64,000 nt of DNA, from positions 7,791 through 71,790 of the forward strand of contig JBLMYQ010000045.1 in assembly GCA_050258375.1 (NCBI GenBank). Reading direction: 5' to 3'. The translations under genes and the position numbers were made by a program. Source of the DNA: JBLMYQ01 sp050258375. Its GTDB lineage: Bacteria; Bacillota; Clostridia; Acetivibrionales; UBA4821. Below are positions 47,332 to 57,417 of the stretch, piece by piece; the stretch's first letter is position 1, and each line of letters starts with the position of its first letter. The notes under the pieces are model-generated. The model had not been told where the DNA came from. It saw only the letters and a program-made list of their open reading frames with translations, and did not search any database.

Positions 47332-48162
47332 GTGAGCAAAGCTGACAAGATTTTTGTTGAGATGTGCAAGGATATAATTAAAAATGGTGTTTCCTCAGAA
47401 GGAGAAAAGATTAGAGCAAAGTGGGATGATGGCTCTCCGGCATACACATTTAAAAAGTTTGGGGTTGTCAATAGATATAACCTCTCGGAGGAGTTCCCGA
47501 TAATTACGTTAAGACCTACAAATTTAAAGGCAGCAATAGATGAACTTCTTTGGATATGGCAAAAAAAATCAAATAATATCAAAGACCTTAATAGTCATAT
47601 ATGGGACAGCTGGGCAGATGAAAATGGTTCTATAGGAAAGGCTTATGGATATCAGTTAAGTGTTAAACATAAATATGCTGAGGGCGAATTTGATCAAGTT
47701 GACAGAGTATTATATGATCTAAAGCATAACCCTTATAGTAGAAGAATTATAGTTAATATGTATAATCATCACGATTTACACGAGATGAATCTATATCCTT
47801 GTGCGTATAGCATGACATTCAATGTTACTGGTAATAAGCTTAATGCCTTGCTTAATCAACGTTCCAATGATGTTTTACTCGCTAATAACTGGAATGTATG
47901 CCAATATGCGGTCTTAGTACATATGTTTGCACAGATAAATGGTCTTGAGGTTGGAGAATTTGTGCATGTTATCGCAGACGCACATATATATGACAAGCAT
48001 GTACCGCTGGTTGAGGAGCTTATTAAAAGAACTCAATATCCGGCACCAAAGCTCATTATTAATAAGGATAAAAAGGATTTTTATGATTTCAAGGTTGAAG
48101 ATTTTGTTCTGGAGGATTATCAAAGAAATCCACAAATAAAGGGGATACCGATAGCGGTATAA
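47332..48162 (+). CDS. thyA: Thymidylate synthase ThyA
   Basis: Methylates dUMP to dTMP with methylene-tetrahydrofolate. 276 aa from the GTG at 47332, 8 nt after GAGGAGG; the ATG at 47314 lies upstream of that site. Nucleophile Cys in LYPCAYSMTF, the phosphate-binding Arg of YSRRIIVN, NQRSNDVLLANNWN and the HIYDKHV motif. The Cys neighbourhood differs from the common PPCH, as in the shorter-loop thymidylate synthases of some Firmicutes. The dihydrofolate-recycling folA follows. Confidence 0.95.
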   Translation: MSKADKIFVEMCKDIIKNGVSSEGEKIRAKWDDGSPAYTFKKFGVVNRYNLSEEFPIITLRPTNLKAAIDELLWIWQKKSNNIKDLNSHIWDSWADENGSIGKAYGYQLSVKHKYAEGEFDQVDRVLYDLKHNPYSRRIIVNMYNHHDLHEMNLYPCAYSMTFNVTGNKLNALLNQRSNDVLLANNWNVCQYAVLVHMFAQINGLEVGEFVHVIADAHIYDKHVPLVEELIKRTQYPAPKLIINKDKKDFYDFKVEDFVLEDYQRNPQIKGIPIAV

Positions 48163-48205
48163 TTTAGTGTAAAGTGTAAAATGTAAAGTTGAAAGTTGAA
48201 AACAA
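48163..48205 (+). repeat. GTAAAG-type short repeat tract
   Basis: Degenerate tandem TAGTGTAAAGTGTAAAATG.. then GTTGAAAGTTGAAAAC, 7-9-nt units. A shorter relative, TTAGTGTAAAGTTAAAAAC, follows pyrF at about 15749-15767. Confidence 0.55.
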
Positions 48206-48275
48206 CAAAATTTTATAGAGAACGGACATGTACGTATTTCGAGACAATCAAATCAGAAAAAGGAAAGGAACAACG

Positions 48276-48764
48276 ATGAAAGCGATTGCTGCAGTTGACT
48301 CAAACTGGGGAATTGGTTACAAAGGTGATTTGCTGGCACATATTCCAGAAGACATGAAATTTTTCAAGCAGACAACCTTAGGTAAGATTGTAGTAATGGG
48401 GAGAGAAACCTTTGAATCCTTGCCGGGCAAACAGCCTTTAAAGGGAAGAATAAATATTGTATTAACTAAAAATACTAAAATTGATGATGTGAAAATCTGC
48501 AATTCGATTAATGAACTTTTTGAAGAATTAGAGAAATATCCTACTGATGATGTATTTGTAATTGGTGGAGAATCAATATACAATCAGCTCTTGCCATTTT
48601 GCAGTGAAGTATTTATTACTAAAATTGAGAAGGAATATAAAGCTGATAAGCATTTTAAAAATTTGGATGAAGATGAAGCATGGAAAGTAATATATGAGGG
48701 TGAAATGCAAAATTATAATGACGTTAAATATAGATTCGTAAAATATGCTAATGTCAAAGGTTGA
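48276..48764 (+). CDS. folA: Dihydrofolate reductase
   Basis: Reduces dihydrofolate with NADPH, regenerating the cofactor used by ThyA. 162 aa from the ATG at 48276 after GGAAAGGAAC: AAVDSNWGIGYKGDLLAHIPEDMKFF, the VVMGRETFESLP motif and FVIGGESIYNQLLP. A distant in-frame ATG at 48228 has no ribosome site. Confidence 0.95.
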   Translation: MKAIAAVDSNWGIGYKGDLLAHIPEDMKFFKQTTLGKIVVMGRETFESLPGKQPLKGRINIVLTKNTKIDDVKICNSINELFEELEKYPTDDVFVIGGESIYNQLLPFCSEVFITKIEKEYKADKHFKNLDEDEAWKVIYEGEMQNYNDVKYRFVKYANVKG

Positions 48765-48790
48765 AAATAATAAATAAAGGTGGGGCAAAT

Positions 48791-50371
48791 ATGAAGAAAA
48801 CATATATATTGATTTTGCTGACAATTACTATTATTACTTTTACAGCATGCGGTATTAAAAAAACAACATATAATAGTAGCCAACCTATATCTAATAAACC
48901 AGAACAAAGCCAAGTTGATAATGTTCAACCGAAACAGCCTGATTCAAAGCTTGTTAAAGAAAAAGAATTTATAACTAAACCAAAAGATTTATTCAGCTAT
49001 ATTTCCTTGACTAAAGATGAAGTAATTAAAAAATTGGGTAAAAAATATAAAATCGAACCAACAGGTGCGGAAGGCTTAGAAGAAGGTTTTTATTATCCGA
49101 AGTTAGGTATTACATTTGCATTTGAGAATAAGGATAATAAAGTATCTTCAATATATTGTGATGAAAAGGTTGAAATAAATGGTGCTAAACCAGGAATGAA
49201 TTTTAAACAGATTCAGCAAAAATTAGGAACGGCTAAAATATTAGAATCATATATGGAAACACCTGATAATAAATGTTATGACCTTAGATACATTATTAAA
49301 AATATAAGTGTAGAATTTACATCAATGCGAAAAGATGGCTCGGATTCTATTTTAAGGCTTTATCCTGCTGATTTTAGAACAAAATTAGTTGATTACGTAA
49401 ATACTTCTGAAAATAATAATGCTGATACATCAACTAATAAATCTAAAAATAATAATGTTGATAAATCAACTAATAAAAACTTATTTAAAAGCTTAAAAGA
49501 TGTAGAAGCTTTTCTGACCAAAAAAAATAAATCAAATCCAAACTTCAAAAAAATTAATCAAAATACGCAAAAGGTTGATATGAACGGAGATGGGCAAAAA
49601 GAAATTATTTTCGAAGCAAAAAATAAAGACTCAGAAATCATAAACTTATCAATCTTTTCTGCCAGCAGTAATGGTACCTATATTTATTGTGGGGAAATAA
49701 ATAATATAGAAACTATAATTAACTATCAATTTTTTAAAGTAAAACCAAACAAGACTTATTTAATAGTAATATTCCAAGGAAGTTATCTTGCTGTATACAA
49801 TTATATGTATGAAGTCACTAAGGATTATAAAATAAATAGTATTTGGGATAAGGCATATACAGCAAGTGAGTCTGATAGTAAGTATAACGAATACGAAGAT
49901 TTAACAGAATCTTTTGAACCAAAAAGTATTTCAGTATATGGTTATCCGTTACATATACAAAAGCCTGAAAGAAGATATATATCTGTATGGGACGACGATA
50001 AAAAACAGTTTGAAGAGGCAACCGAGGAGATAACGTACGACGGGAAAAGTACTTTTAAGTATCCGCAAACCCCGGAAGAAACAGTTATAAACTATGTTCA
50101 GAGTATTGGGATGTTTGATGATATAACAAAAGCAATAGTAATTGATGAAAATTTGTACAAATCTGAAAAGCTAAAAGAATATTTTTCGAAAAAGATGGAT
50201 AAATTCGGCGGCAGCGACTTTGAACAAGGTATAAAAGTATTAACTAAAGCGGATGATAAAGCAACTGTACAAGTAAAGGTCAAGTATGATCCAGACGGAG
50301 CATGCGAGCTTGAACTTGTAAAAGTCAATAATGAATGGAAGATACAGTCTGCAGTGATAGATGAGGAATAG
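48791..50371 (+). CDS. Lipoprotein with DUF4309-like and C-terminal repeat domain
   Basis: 526 aa from the ATG at 48791 after AAAGGTGGGG. Lipobox TFTAC (Cys20). Residues about 65-200 resemble the DUF4309 domain (LTKDEVIKKLGKKYKI, PGMNFKQIQQKLG, LRLYPADF). A short Asn/Lys/Thr spacer with the repeat NNNADTSTNKS / NNNVDKSTNKN follows, then a DMNGDGQKEI calcium-site-like segment, and a C-terminal domain (PEETVINYVQS..VNNEWKIQSAV) also found in the broken lipoprotein at 22744-24461. Function unknown; surface-anchored. Confidence 0.7.
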   Translation: MKKTYILILLTITIITFTACGIKKTTYNSSQPISNKPEQSQVDNVQPKQPDSKLVKEKEFITKPKDLFSYISLTKDEVIKKLGKKYKIEPTGAEGLEEGFYYPKLGITFAFENKDNKVSSIYCDEKVEINGAKPGMNFKQIQQKLGTAKILESYMETPDNKCYDLRYIIKNISVEFTSMRKDGSDSILRLYPADFRTKLVDYVNTSENNNADTSTNKSKNNNVDKSTNKNLFKSLKDVEAFLTKKNKSNPNFKKINQNTQKVDMNGDGQKEIIFEAKNKDSEIINLSIFSASSNGTYIYCGEINNIETIINYQFFKVKPNKTYLIVIFQGSYLAVYNYMYEVTKDYKINSIWDKAYTASESDSKYNEYEDLTESFEPKSISVYGYPLHIQKPERRYISVWDDDKKQFEEATEEITYDGKSTFKYPQTPEETVINYVQSIGMFDDITKAIVIDENLYKSEKLKEYFSKKMDKFGGSDFEQGIKVLTKADDKATVQVKVKYDPDGACELELVKVNNEWKIQSAVIDEE

Positions 50372-50412
50372 TTTATAAAATATATATAGTAGAAATATGA
50401 GGAGGAAGAATG

Positions 50413-51678
50413 ATGAAAAATAAAGCACGGGTTTTAGCATTATTAATAATTACGTGTATTGCTTTAACAGCTTGTGGTACCAATACCAAAGGGACAAGTA
50501 ATCAAATACAGCAAGCCGTGCAAGTTAATCAAACCGAAAAACAAAAAGCAGTATTAGAAAATGGCGAAGTGTTAAAAGAACTCATAAATGACAATTGGGA
50601 TATTTCTAAATTTAAAAAATGGATAGGAGTAAGCGCTTATACTGCTAATGGTTATGAGATTTTCGCAGAAAAAGGAATAAAAATTACATCTAGATTAGAT
50701 TTTAAAGATTCATCATCTCAATTGAATTTTTCTGGTTCAAAAATATGCAATCTAGTTATAACAAATCAATATAAAAGTCCAGTATTAGGAACCCTCAATG
50801 TTAATACTGACAAAAAAGATATTTTACAAATAATGGGCAAGCCTGATTTTGAGGAGAAGGATAGTATTGGATACAAAAAAGATTCATTTTATATTTTCTT
50901 CACAGGTAGCAAAGATAATAAAGAAATTTCAATATATAGAAAAGATAATATAGACCAAGACATTATAAAAGCTATCTTACAAGACCCCAAAAATAAATTC
51001 TCTAAAATAAAAGATAAACTTTTAAAAGAGTGGGGAAAACCTGATTATGAGCTTGAATCTATATCTGGTCCGGAAGTATTACAATATGTATCTCGAGGAA
51101 TAATCCTTGGAGAGGATTTGAATAATAATATAGATTATTATATTACTATCTTTCAAAACTATGGAAAAAGCACTGACTTAACAACTAAAAATCCTGCCAT
51201 TGAATACAAGTCCAATACCGATAGCATAAATGATTTTGAATATAGCAGGATAGAAAAAGATAATGTTTATGAGAAAGAAAGAGAATCTGGAACTTTATCA
51301 CCAGACCTTAAGAAAACAGCGTTTCAAATAAGCAGAAATACATTTTCGAGGATAGTTGTTTCTTATAAAGATAATATTAAATCAGATGTAGAAATTGGAA
51401 TTGATGGTGCTTATAATAATCTGTGCTGGTTGAATAATAAGTATCTTATATATACTAGTTGTTTGAATGATAATCTCATTCGGTTAGGCAATATAGAAAA
51501 TGATGAAGAAAAATTAATAAATATAACTTCAATTGACGGTAAACAATCAAAAGCATATAATACTATAGAAAAAATGAAGGTTGAAGGTAACAAAATATTA
51601 TATAAAGTTGCAAATGATAGGGAGTTTAAAGAAATAATATTTAGCTTCGATAAAGCTGGAAATATAAAAATAAAATAG
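50413..51678 (+). CDS. Lipoprotein of unknown function
   Basis: 421 aa from the second of two ATGs, 7 nt after GGAGG. Lipobox ALTAC (Cys21). The middle has two short GKPDFEEKDSIGYKKDSFYIFF / GKPDYELES segments reminiscent of DUF4309, and the C-terminal part suggests a beta-propeller-like repeat (LNNKYLIYTSC, GNKILYKVAND). It follows the previous lipoprotein gene by 41 nt and is probably in one operon with it. Confidence 0.65.
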   Translation: MKNKARVLALLIITCIALTACGTNTKGTSNQIQQAVQVNQTEKQKAVLENGEVLKELINDNWDISKFKKWIGVSAYTANGYEIFAEKGIKITSRLDFKDSSSQLNFSGSKICNLVITNQYKSPVLGTLNVNTDKKDILQIMGKPDFEEKDSIGYKKDSFYIFFTGSKDNKEISIYRKDNIDQDIIKAILQDPKNKFSKIKDKLLKEWGKPDYELESISGPEVLQYVSRGIILGEDLNNNIDYYITIFQNYGKSTDLTTKNPAIEYKSNTDSINDFEYSRIEKDNVYEKERESGTLSPDLKKTAFQISRNTFSRIVVSYKDNIKSDVEIGIDGAYNNLCWLNNKYLIYTSCLNDNLIRLGNIENDEEKLINITSIDGKQSKAYNTIEKMKVEGNKILYKVANDREFKEIIFSFDKAGNIKIK

Positions 51679-51703
51679 TTAAAAATGAAAGAAAATAAAA
51701 AAC

Positions 51704-51732
51704 TTGCATAATTGATATTCGAGTGTTATAAT
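51704..51732 (+). promoter_or_regulatory. Promoter of the rimP-nusA-infB operon
   Basis: TTGCAT (51704-51709), 17-nt spacer, TATAAT (51727-51732): the best promoter match in the window. Confidence 0.75.
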
Positions 51733-51765
51733 AGCAACGTTACGAAAGCAGATGATTTACTGGAA

Positions 51766-51787
51766 AAGAGTGGGCCCGCCCACTCTT
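51766..51787 (+). terminator. Terminator-like hairpin in the rimP leader
   Basis: AAGAGTGGGC (51766-51775) and its perfect complement 51778-51787 with a 2-nt loop, about 27 nt after the start of transcription. No long T-run follows directly. It may be an attenuator through which NusA controls its own operon. Confidence 0.6.
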
Positions 51788-51846
51788 TCGTATTAATTTA
51801 CTATTTTTACTCTTTTTTAAAAAAGAAAATAGCTAGGAGTGAGAGT

Positions 51847-52311
51847 ATGAGTAAGAAAAGTATTGCACAAAGAGTTGAAGATATGGCACTGCCCATAGTT
51901 GAAACAGCAGGTTATGAATTAGTTGATGTTGAATATATAAAAGAAGGTCAAAATTGGTATCTAAGACTTTATATAGATAAACAAGGTGGAATAACAATTG
52001 AAGACTGCGAGACAATAAGTGAAAAAATAAATCATTTATTAGATGAAGAGGATTTTATTCCTAATAGTTATTTTTTCGAAGTATCATCACCAGGGTTAGA
52101 AAGAATATTAAAAAAAGAAAAAGAATTTGAAAAATATAAAGGCGAAATGGTTGAAGTAAAGCTCTACAAGCCAATAAATAAGAAAAACTTATTTGAAGGA
52201 GAGCTTGTAGGTCTGATAGATGGGAAAGTAGTAATTAATTATAATAATGAAAGAATGGAATTTGATAGACAGGATGTTGCGTTTGTAAAAAAGATTTTCA
52301 AATTTAATTAA
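51847..52311 (+). CDS. rimP: Ribosome maturation factor RimP
   Basis: Needed for 30S subunit assembly. 154 aa from the ATG at 51847 after TAGGAGTGAGAG; longer frames upstream have no ribosome site and include the leader hairpin. Motifs: MALPIVETAGYELVDVEY, LRLYIDKQGGITIEDC, the family signature YFFEVSSPGLERIL. First gene of the operon. Confidence 0.94.
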   Translation: MSKKSIAQRVEDMALPIVETAGYELVDVEYIKEGQNWYLRLYIDKQGGITIEDCETISEKINHLLDEEDFIPNSYFFEVSSPGLERILKKEKEFEKYKGEMVEVKLYKPINKKNLFEGELVGLIDGKVVINYNNERMEFDRQDVAFVKKIFKFN

Positions 52312-52348
52312 TATAAATTAATATATTTGTAGGAGGAGATATTTAAAA

Positions 52349-53398
52349 ATGAATTCAGAATTTATTGAAGCATTAACGCAGATTGAAAAAGATAAAGGTG
52401 TAAGTAAAGACATCCTGATTGAAGCAATTGAAGCGGCGTTGATATCTGCTTTCAAAAGAAACTATGGGACATCTGAAAACGTTAGAGTGGATATAAATAG
52501 AGAAAATGGAGAAATTAAAGTATTTGCATTGAAGAATATTGTGGAGGAAGTAACTGATCCTTCAATAGAAATGACCCTTGAAGAAGCTAAAAAAATAAGC
52601 AAAAAGTACAAAATGGGTGAGGTTGTAGAATTTGAAGTTACGCCAAAAACATTTGGAAGAATTGCTGCACAAACGGCAAAACAAGTTGTCATGCAAAGAA
52701 TTAGAGAGGCCGAAAGAGGAATAATATATGATCAATTTGCAAGTAGGGAAGGCGATATAATTTCTGGGTTGGTTCAAAGAATTGATAAGAAGAATGTTAT
52801 AATCGACATGGGGAAAATTGAGGCAATTCTTGCACCACAGGAACAAATTCCGGGAGAAGTTTACAGACAGAATGAGAGAATAAAATCATATGTACTTGAA
52901 GTGAGAAAAACTACAAAAGGACCGGAGGTATATGTTTCTAGAACACATCCGGGTCTTGTAAAAAGACTTTTTGAGCTTGAAGTTCCTGAAATTCACGAAG
53001 GCGTTGTACAAATCAGAAGCATAGCCAGAGAAGCAGGCTCGAGAGCTAAAATTGCAGTTTGTTCCTTGGAAGAAAATATCGACCCTGTTGGAGCGTGTGT
53101 AGGTCAAAGAGGCACAAGGGTTCAAAATATTGTTGATGAATTACAGGGAGAAAAAATTGATATTATAGAGTGGAGCGATAATCCTGCTGAATTTATTGCA
53201 AGCAGTCTTAATCCTTCAAAAGTTTTAAAGGTTGAAATATTCGAACAAGAGAAGGCAGCCAGAGTTGTAGTGCCTGATTATCAATTATCTCTTGCAATTG
53301 GTAAGGAAGGTCAAAATGCAAGACTTGCAGCTAAGCTTACAGGCTGGAAGATTGACATAAAAAGCGAAACTCAGGTTGCTGAAAACTTTGAAGACTAA
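52349..53398 (+). CDS. nusA: Transcription termination/antitermination factor NusA
   Basis: RNA polymerase-binding factor. 349 aa: N-terminal polymerase-binding domain (1-125), S1 domain (GDIISGLVQRIDKKNVIIDMG), KH1 (ARVVVP-preceding VGACVGQRGTRVQNIVDEL) and KH2 (SLAIGKEGQNARLAAKLTGWKIDI). Short form without the acidic repeats of proteobacteria, as usual in Firmicutes. AGGAGGAG precedes the ATG. Confidence 0.96.
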   Translation: MNSEFIEALTQIEKDKGVSKDILIEAIEAALISAFKRNYGTSENVRVDINRENGEIKVFALKNIVEEVTDPSIEMTLEEAKKISKKYKMGEVVEFEVTPKTFGRIAAQTAKQVVMQRIREAERGIIYDQFASREGDIISGLVQRIDKKNVIIDMGKIEAILAPQEQIPGEVYRQNERIKSYVLEVRKTTKGPEVYVSRTHPGLVKRLFELEVPEIHEGVVQIRSIAREAGSRAKIAVCSLEENIDPVGACVGQRGTRVQNIVDELQGEKIDIIEWSDNPAEFIASSLNPSKVLKVEIFEQEKAARVVVPDYQLSLAIGKEGQNARLAAKLTGWKIDIKSETQVAENFED

Positions 53399-53463
53399 TA
53401 AAACTGTGCTAGGTTCAATAACTCCTTTTTTGAAAAGAGAGGGGCAAGGAGTGAGTTAACAAG

Positions 53464-53745
53464 ATGCCTTTGAAAACAAAAAAAATACCTAATAGAATGT
53501 GCATTGGATGTAGAGAAATGAAGCCTAAAAAAGAGCTTCTCAGAATAGTTAAATCGCAGGAGGGTATCATATCAATCGACACTACTGGCAAGAAACCCGG
53601 AAGAGGCGCGTATATATGTTTTAATATTGAATGTCTCGATAAGGCGCAGAAAGGAAAGAGGATAGAAAAAGAGTTCGAGACTGCTGTATCACTTGAAATT
53701 TATTCGAATCTCAGAAGGGAATTAAACCAGATTAATGATAAATAA
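53464..53745 (+). CDS. YlxR family protein (RnpM)
   Basis: 93 aa with the family core RMCIGCREMKPKKELLRIV, GRGAYICFNIECL. Members (YlxR, also called RnpM) bind nucleic acid and have been linked to RNase P control in Bacillus. Standard neighbour between nusA and the L7Ae-like gene. The ATG lies 12 nt after AAGGAGTGAG, in a segment derived from a decayed palindromic repeat. Confidence 0.9.
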   Translation: MPLKTKKIPNRMCIGCREMKPKKELLRIVKSQEGIISIDTTGKKPGRGAYICFNIECLDKAQKGKRIEKEFETAVSLEIYSNLRRELNQINDK

Positions 53746-54067
53746 TAATAAAGCTTACTCAATGATAGGTCTTGCAAAAAAAGCAGGGAAAATATTAACT
53801 GGAAGTGATGTTTGCGAAAGAGGATTAAAAGCAAATAAAATTAATTTATTAATAATTTCTGAGGATGCATCAGAGGGTACTAAAAAGAATTTTCAAAATA
53901 TGTGCAAGTATCGAAACATAAGTTTCAAAATATTTGGCAATAGAGAAACCCTCGGGAAATTTACTGGTAACGATCAAATTGTAGTTATAGGTATATGTGA
54001 CCAAGGATTTTCTGATGTAATTTCTGGACTGATTGACGAGTTTGGCAATATAGGAGGTATTTTATAG
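53735..54067 (+). CDS. L7Ae-family protein YlxQ
   Basis: 110-aa L7Ae/L30e-type RNA-binding protein: MIGLAKKAGKILTGSDVCERGLK, LLIISEDASEGTKKNFQNMC. Binds kink-turn RNA in this family. The start overlaps the end of the preceding gene by 11 nt. Confidence 0.87.
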   Translation: MINNNKAYSMIGLAKKAGKILTGSDVCERGLKANKINLLIISEDASEGTKKNFQNMCKYRNISFKIFGNRETLGKFTGNDQIVVIGICDQGFSDVISGLIDEFGNIGGIL

Positions 54068-57000
54068 GTGAGGATATATGAATTAGCAAAAGAACTAAAT
54101 ACAAACAGTAAAACATTGATGGATAAACTTAAAGCAATCAATATAGATACTAAAAATCATATGAGTATTCTTGATGATGCACAGCTAAAAGCTATCTATG
54201 ACTATTTTGGTGTTAAGGTTAATAACGCGAAAACGGAACCTCAACAACAAAGTCAAATTCCGACTGAAGCTGCATCATCATCAATAGATGCCAAAAAAGC
54301 TGAAGCTTCTTTGGTACAAAAACAAGATACTGATAAACAAAAAAAGAATGCTCCAAGAATTATTAGAACCGAGGTTAGAGAAATTCGTACTGATACGATG
54401 ACTGGTATCACAACAGAAATAAGAACGGAGATAAAGGGAGACCATCGCAGAGAGGTTAGAACAACAAATATAAGTTCACCTAATAAAGAAACTCCTAGAA
54501 ATGATAAAAAGGATTATTTTGAATTTAAGAGTCCTGAAACAAGAAAAAAGGTTTATGATATGAAGATTGAAAATAATAAACCAGAGTTTATACCTTCTGA
54601 AGTTAATAAAGAAATACAAGATAAAAAGATTGAACACAAAGAAGCGGCTGCTAATGATATAAAGGATAAAATAGAAGAACAAAAAACTGTAGAAAAACCG
54701 AAAAAAGAAACGGATAAAATAAAAGAACAAAAGGCTATAGAAAAGCCTGCTAATTTAGATGCAGCAATTGATAATTCAGCAGAGCAAGAAAATAAGCTTA
54801 GTGATAAAGATAAATCAAGAGCCGAGGTACCTGCAAGAGAAAAAGTGCCGGATCGAGTATTTAATGTGGAACAAAAGAGACAAGATAACAGACCTTATAA
54901 CAGACCTGATAATAATAGAACAGATAACAGACCTTACAACAGACCTGATAATAATAGGCAGGATAATAGACCTTATAACAGACCTGATAACAATAGACCG
55001 GATAATAGGCCGTACAACAGACCTGATAATAATAGAACAGATAACAGACCATATAATAGACCTGATAACAATAGACCGGATAATAGACCATATAATAGAC
55101 CTGATAATTTCCAAGGAAGACCTTATGATAATCGTCCTAGACAAGGTCCAGCAGGTGCTCCGGGAGGACCTGCGAGACAAGGTGGACCTTCAGGTGCTGG
55201 CGGTGGCTATAGACCTGATAATAGATTTGGGAATAGGAAAGAGTCAGGAAGTATTGATGATAAAATAAAAGAAGCATCTAAAGATATGCCTAAGATTCAG
55301 ACACCTGAACATAAACCGGCTGCATTTAGAGATAATAATGTAAAAGATAAAATGAGAGATTCTAAGAAAGAAGCTGCGAAGCCAAATAAATTTGGCAAAC
55401 AGCAAGGAACTCAAAAGTTTGATGAAAAGTCTATTAAGACAATTGGAACCGGACATAAGGTTTCGGATATCCTTAATGATGATAGCATTCTTATGCAATT
55501 TTATGATGCTGAAAAATCTATAAGGAAAAAGCGTAATCAAAAAGGTAAGGTCTTTGATGAAAAAGTCGGGCAAAAGGCTGAACCGGTTAAAGTTGTGTTG
55601 AAAGTAGTTTTACCTGAATTTATTACAGTAAAAGACCTGGGAGAAAAGATTAAAAAACAGGCGTCAGAAATAATAAAGAAACTTTTTGTTTATGGAATAA
55701 TGGCGACATTAAATCAGGAGATTGATTATGATTCAGCTGCAATAGTGGCTGAAGAATTTGGATATATCGTTGAGAAAGAGGTTGTAGTTACAGAAGAGGA
55801 TATTCTTTTTGATGATACTGATGATAAAGAAGAAGAAATGCAAACAAGAGCTCCAATTGTTGTTGTTATGGGGCATGTTGATCATGGTAAAACATCATTG
55901 CTTGATGCTATAAGGGAAGCAAATGTAATTGAAAGTGAAGCTGGTGGTATTACACAGCATATAGGAGCCTACAGCGTTAAGGTTAATAATAGAAGAATTG
56001 CATTCCTTGATACACCTGGACATGAAGCATTTACTGCTATGAGAGCTCGTGGAGCACAGGTTACAGATATTGCAATACTTGTTGTAGCCGCAGATGATGG
56101 CGTAATGCCACAAACCATTGAAGCAATTAATCATGCAAAGGCAGCTAATGTTTCAATTATTGTAGCAGTTAATAAAATTGATAAACCTGGGGCTGATCCG
56201 GATAGAGTAAAACAAGAATTAATGCAGCATGGTCTTGTTCCTGAAGAATGGGGCGGGGATACTATATTTGTAAATGTTTCAGCAAAGAAAAGAGAAGGAA
56301 TAGAAAACTTGCTTGAAATGGTTATCCTTGTTTCAGATATGATGAATCTTAGGGCTAATCCAAATAAACAAGCAAAAGGAACAGTTATTGAAGCAAAACT
56401 TGATAAAGGCAGAGGTCCTATTGCTACTGTTCTTGTACAAAGGGGAACGCTTAAAGTTGGAGATGCAATAGTAGCTGGAACAGCTGTAGGTAGAATTAGG
56501 GCTATGGTTGATGATAAAGGTCAAAAGGTTAAAAAGGCTAAACCTTCTACTCCTGTAGAAATAATAGGCTTGCCGGATGTTCCTGAGGCTGGTGATATTT
56601 TCTACGCAGTTGAAGATGAAAAAGTAGCTAAACAGCTAGCAGAGAAAAGACGTATTAAGCAAAGAGAGGAAACATTAAATGCATCCTCCAGGGTTACTCT
56701 TGAAGACTTATATACACAAATACAGCAAGGAAAATTAAAAGACCTGAATGTAATTGTTAAAGCAGATGTTCAAGGTTCCGTTGAGGCAGTAAAACAATCT
56801 CTGGAAAAGATAGTGAATCCGGAGGTAAGGGTTAAGATTATACATGGTGCAGTTGGAGCAATTACGGAGTCAGATGTAATGCTTGCAAATGTAACAAATG
56901 CTATAATAATCGGGTTTAATGTTAGACCAGAGCCAATTGCAAGAACTATTGCAGACAGAGAAAATGTTGATATAAAACTTTATAGAGTTATATATGAAGC

Positions 57001-57346
57001 AATTGATGATATAACGGCTGCTATGAAAGGAATGCTTGAACCTAAATTCAAAGAGGTTATAATAGGACACGTTGAAATAAGGCAAATATTCAAAGCTTCA
57101 GGCATAGGAACAATTGCCGGAAGTTATGTAACCGATGGTAAGATTACAAGAAACTCCGATGTTAGAATAATTAGAAATGGAATTGTAGCTTTTGAAGGAA
57201 AAATTTCTTCGCTAAAAAGATTTAAGGATGATGCTAAAGAAGTACTTGAAGGATTCGAATGTGGAATCAGCCTTGAAAAGTTCAATGATATTAAAGAAGG
57301 CGATATTATTGAAGCTTATGCCATGGAGAAAATTGCAGTTGAATAA
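54068..57346 (+). CDS. infB: Translation initiation factor IF-2, long form with tandem repeats
   Basis: GTPase that brings fMet-tRNA to the 30S subunit. 1092 aa from a GTG 9 nt after GGAGGT. IF2_N helices at 1-50; a long charged linker (about 60-515) that includes a tandem-repeat section at residues 275-352; a second IF2_N-like part; G1 GHVDHGKT at 602-609, DTPGHE, NKID; then domains II-IV with the terminal fMet-tRNA-binding region. The linker is longer than that of Bacillus IF-2 (716 aa) and its repeat unit [10 protein letters not shown] is unusual. A REP-like palindrome follows the stop. Confidence 0.96.
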   Translation: MRIYELAKELNTNSKTLMDKLKAINIDTKNHMSILDDAQLKAIYDYFGVKVNNAKTEPQQQSQIPTEAASSSIDAKKAEASLVQKQDTDKQKKNAPRIIRTEVREIRTDTMTGITTEIRTEIKGDHRREVRTTNISSPNKETPRNDKKDYFEFKSPETRKKVYDMKIENNKPEFIPSEVNKEIQDKKIEHKEAAANDIKDKIEEQKTVEKPKKETDKIKEQKAIEKPANLDAAIDNSAEQENKLSDKDKSRAEVPAREKVPDRVFNVEQKRQDNRPYNRPDNNRTDNRPYNRPDNNRQDNRPYNRPDNNRPDNRPYNRPDNNRTDNRPYNRPDNNRPDNRPYNRPDNFQGRPYDNRPRQGPAGAPGGPARQGGPSGAGGGYRPDNRFGNRKESGSIDDKIKEASKDMPKIQTPEHKPAAFRDNNVKDKMRDSKKEAAKPNKFGKQQGTQKFDEKSIKTIGTGHKVSDILNDDSILMQFYDAEKSIRKKRNQKGKVFDEKVGQKAEPVKVVLKVVLPEFITVKDLGEKIKKQASEIIKKLFVYGIMATLNQEIDYDSAAIVAEEFGYIVEKEVVVTEEDILFDDTDDKEEEMQTRAPIVVVMGHVDHGKTSLLDAIREANVIESEAGGITQHIGAYSVKVNNRRIAFLDTPGHEAFTAMRARGAQVTDIAILVVAADDGVMPQTIEAINHAKAANVSIIVAVNKIDKPGADPDRVKQELMQHGLVPEEWGGDTIFVNVSAKKREGIENLLEMVILVSDMMNLRANPNKQAKGTVIEAKLDKGRGPIATVLVQRGTLKVGDAIVAGTAVGRIRAMVDDKGQKVKKAKPSTPVEIIGLPDVPEAGDIFYAVEDEKVAKQLAEKRRIKQREETLNASSRVTLEDLYTQIQQGKLKDLNVIVKADVQGSVEAVKQSLEKIVNPEVRVKIIHGAVGAITESDVMLANVTNAIIIGFNVRPEPIARTIADRENVDIKLYRVIYEAIDDITAAMKGMLEPKFKEVIIGHVEIRQIFKASGIGTIAGSYVTDGKITRNSDVRIIRNGIVAFEGKISSLKRFKDDAKEVLEGFECGISLEKFNDIKEGDIIEAYAMEKIAVE
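54890..55123 (+). repeat. 39-bp tandem repeats within infB
   Basis: Six in-frame units of 39 nt (last one divergent after its first half), encoding [10 protein letters not shown](T/Q/P)DN. Units differ at a few synonymous sites and at the T/Q/P codon. The section is disordered, basic and Asn/Pro-rich in the protein. Copy number may vary between strains. Confidence 0.9.
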
Positions 57347-57351
57347 AAGAA

Positions 57352-57393
57352 CCTTACCCCTAGTCCCCTCTCCCGATGTATTAGGCGAGGGGG
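57352..57393 (+). repeat. REP-like palindrome, copy C
   Basis: CTTACCCCTAGTCCCCTC... with stem 57365-57370 to 57387-57392; same 5' flank as copy B (CTCACCCCCTAGCCCCCTC). Lies between infB and rbfA. Confidence 0.6.
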
Positions 57394-57417
57394 ATTTCAG
57401 TAAAAGGATGTGAAAGT

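Noticed and set aside
51712..51846. 45-residue extension of RimP
   Set aside because: It would translate the promoter -10 and the leader hairpin; RimP homologues begin at the ATG at 51847.
54890..55123. CRISPR array
   Set aside because: Units are contiguous, have no spacers and keep the infB reading frame.
54815..55180. Long open frames on the minus strand and in another plus frame across the infB repeats (Ile/Arg/Ser-rich)
   Set aside because: They are by-products of the 39-bp repeat, which is a multiple of three; composition is implausible and no ribosome site is present.
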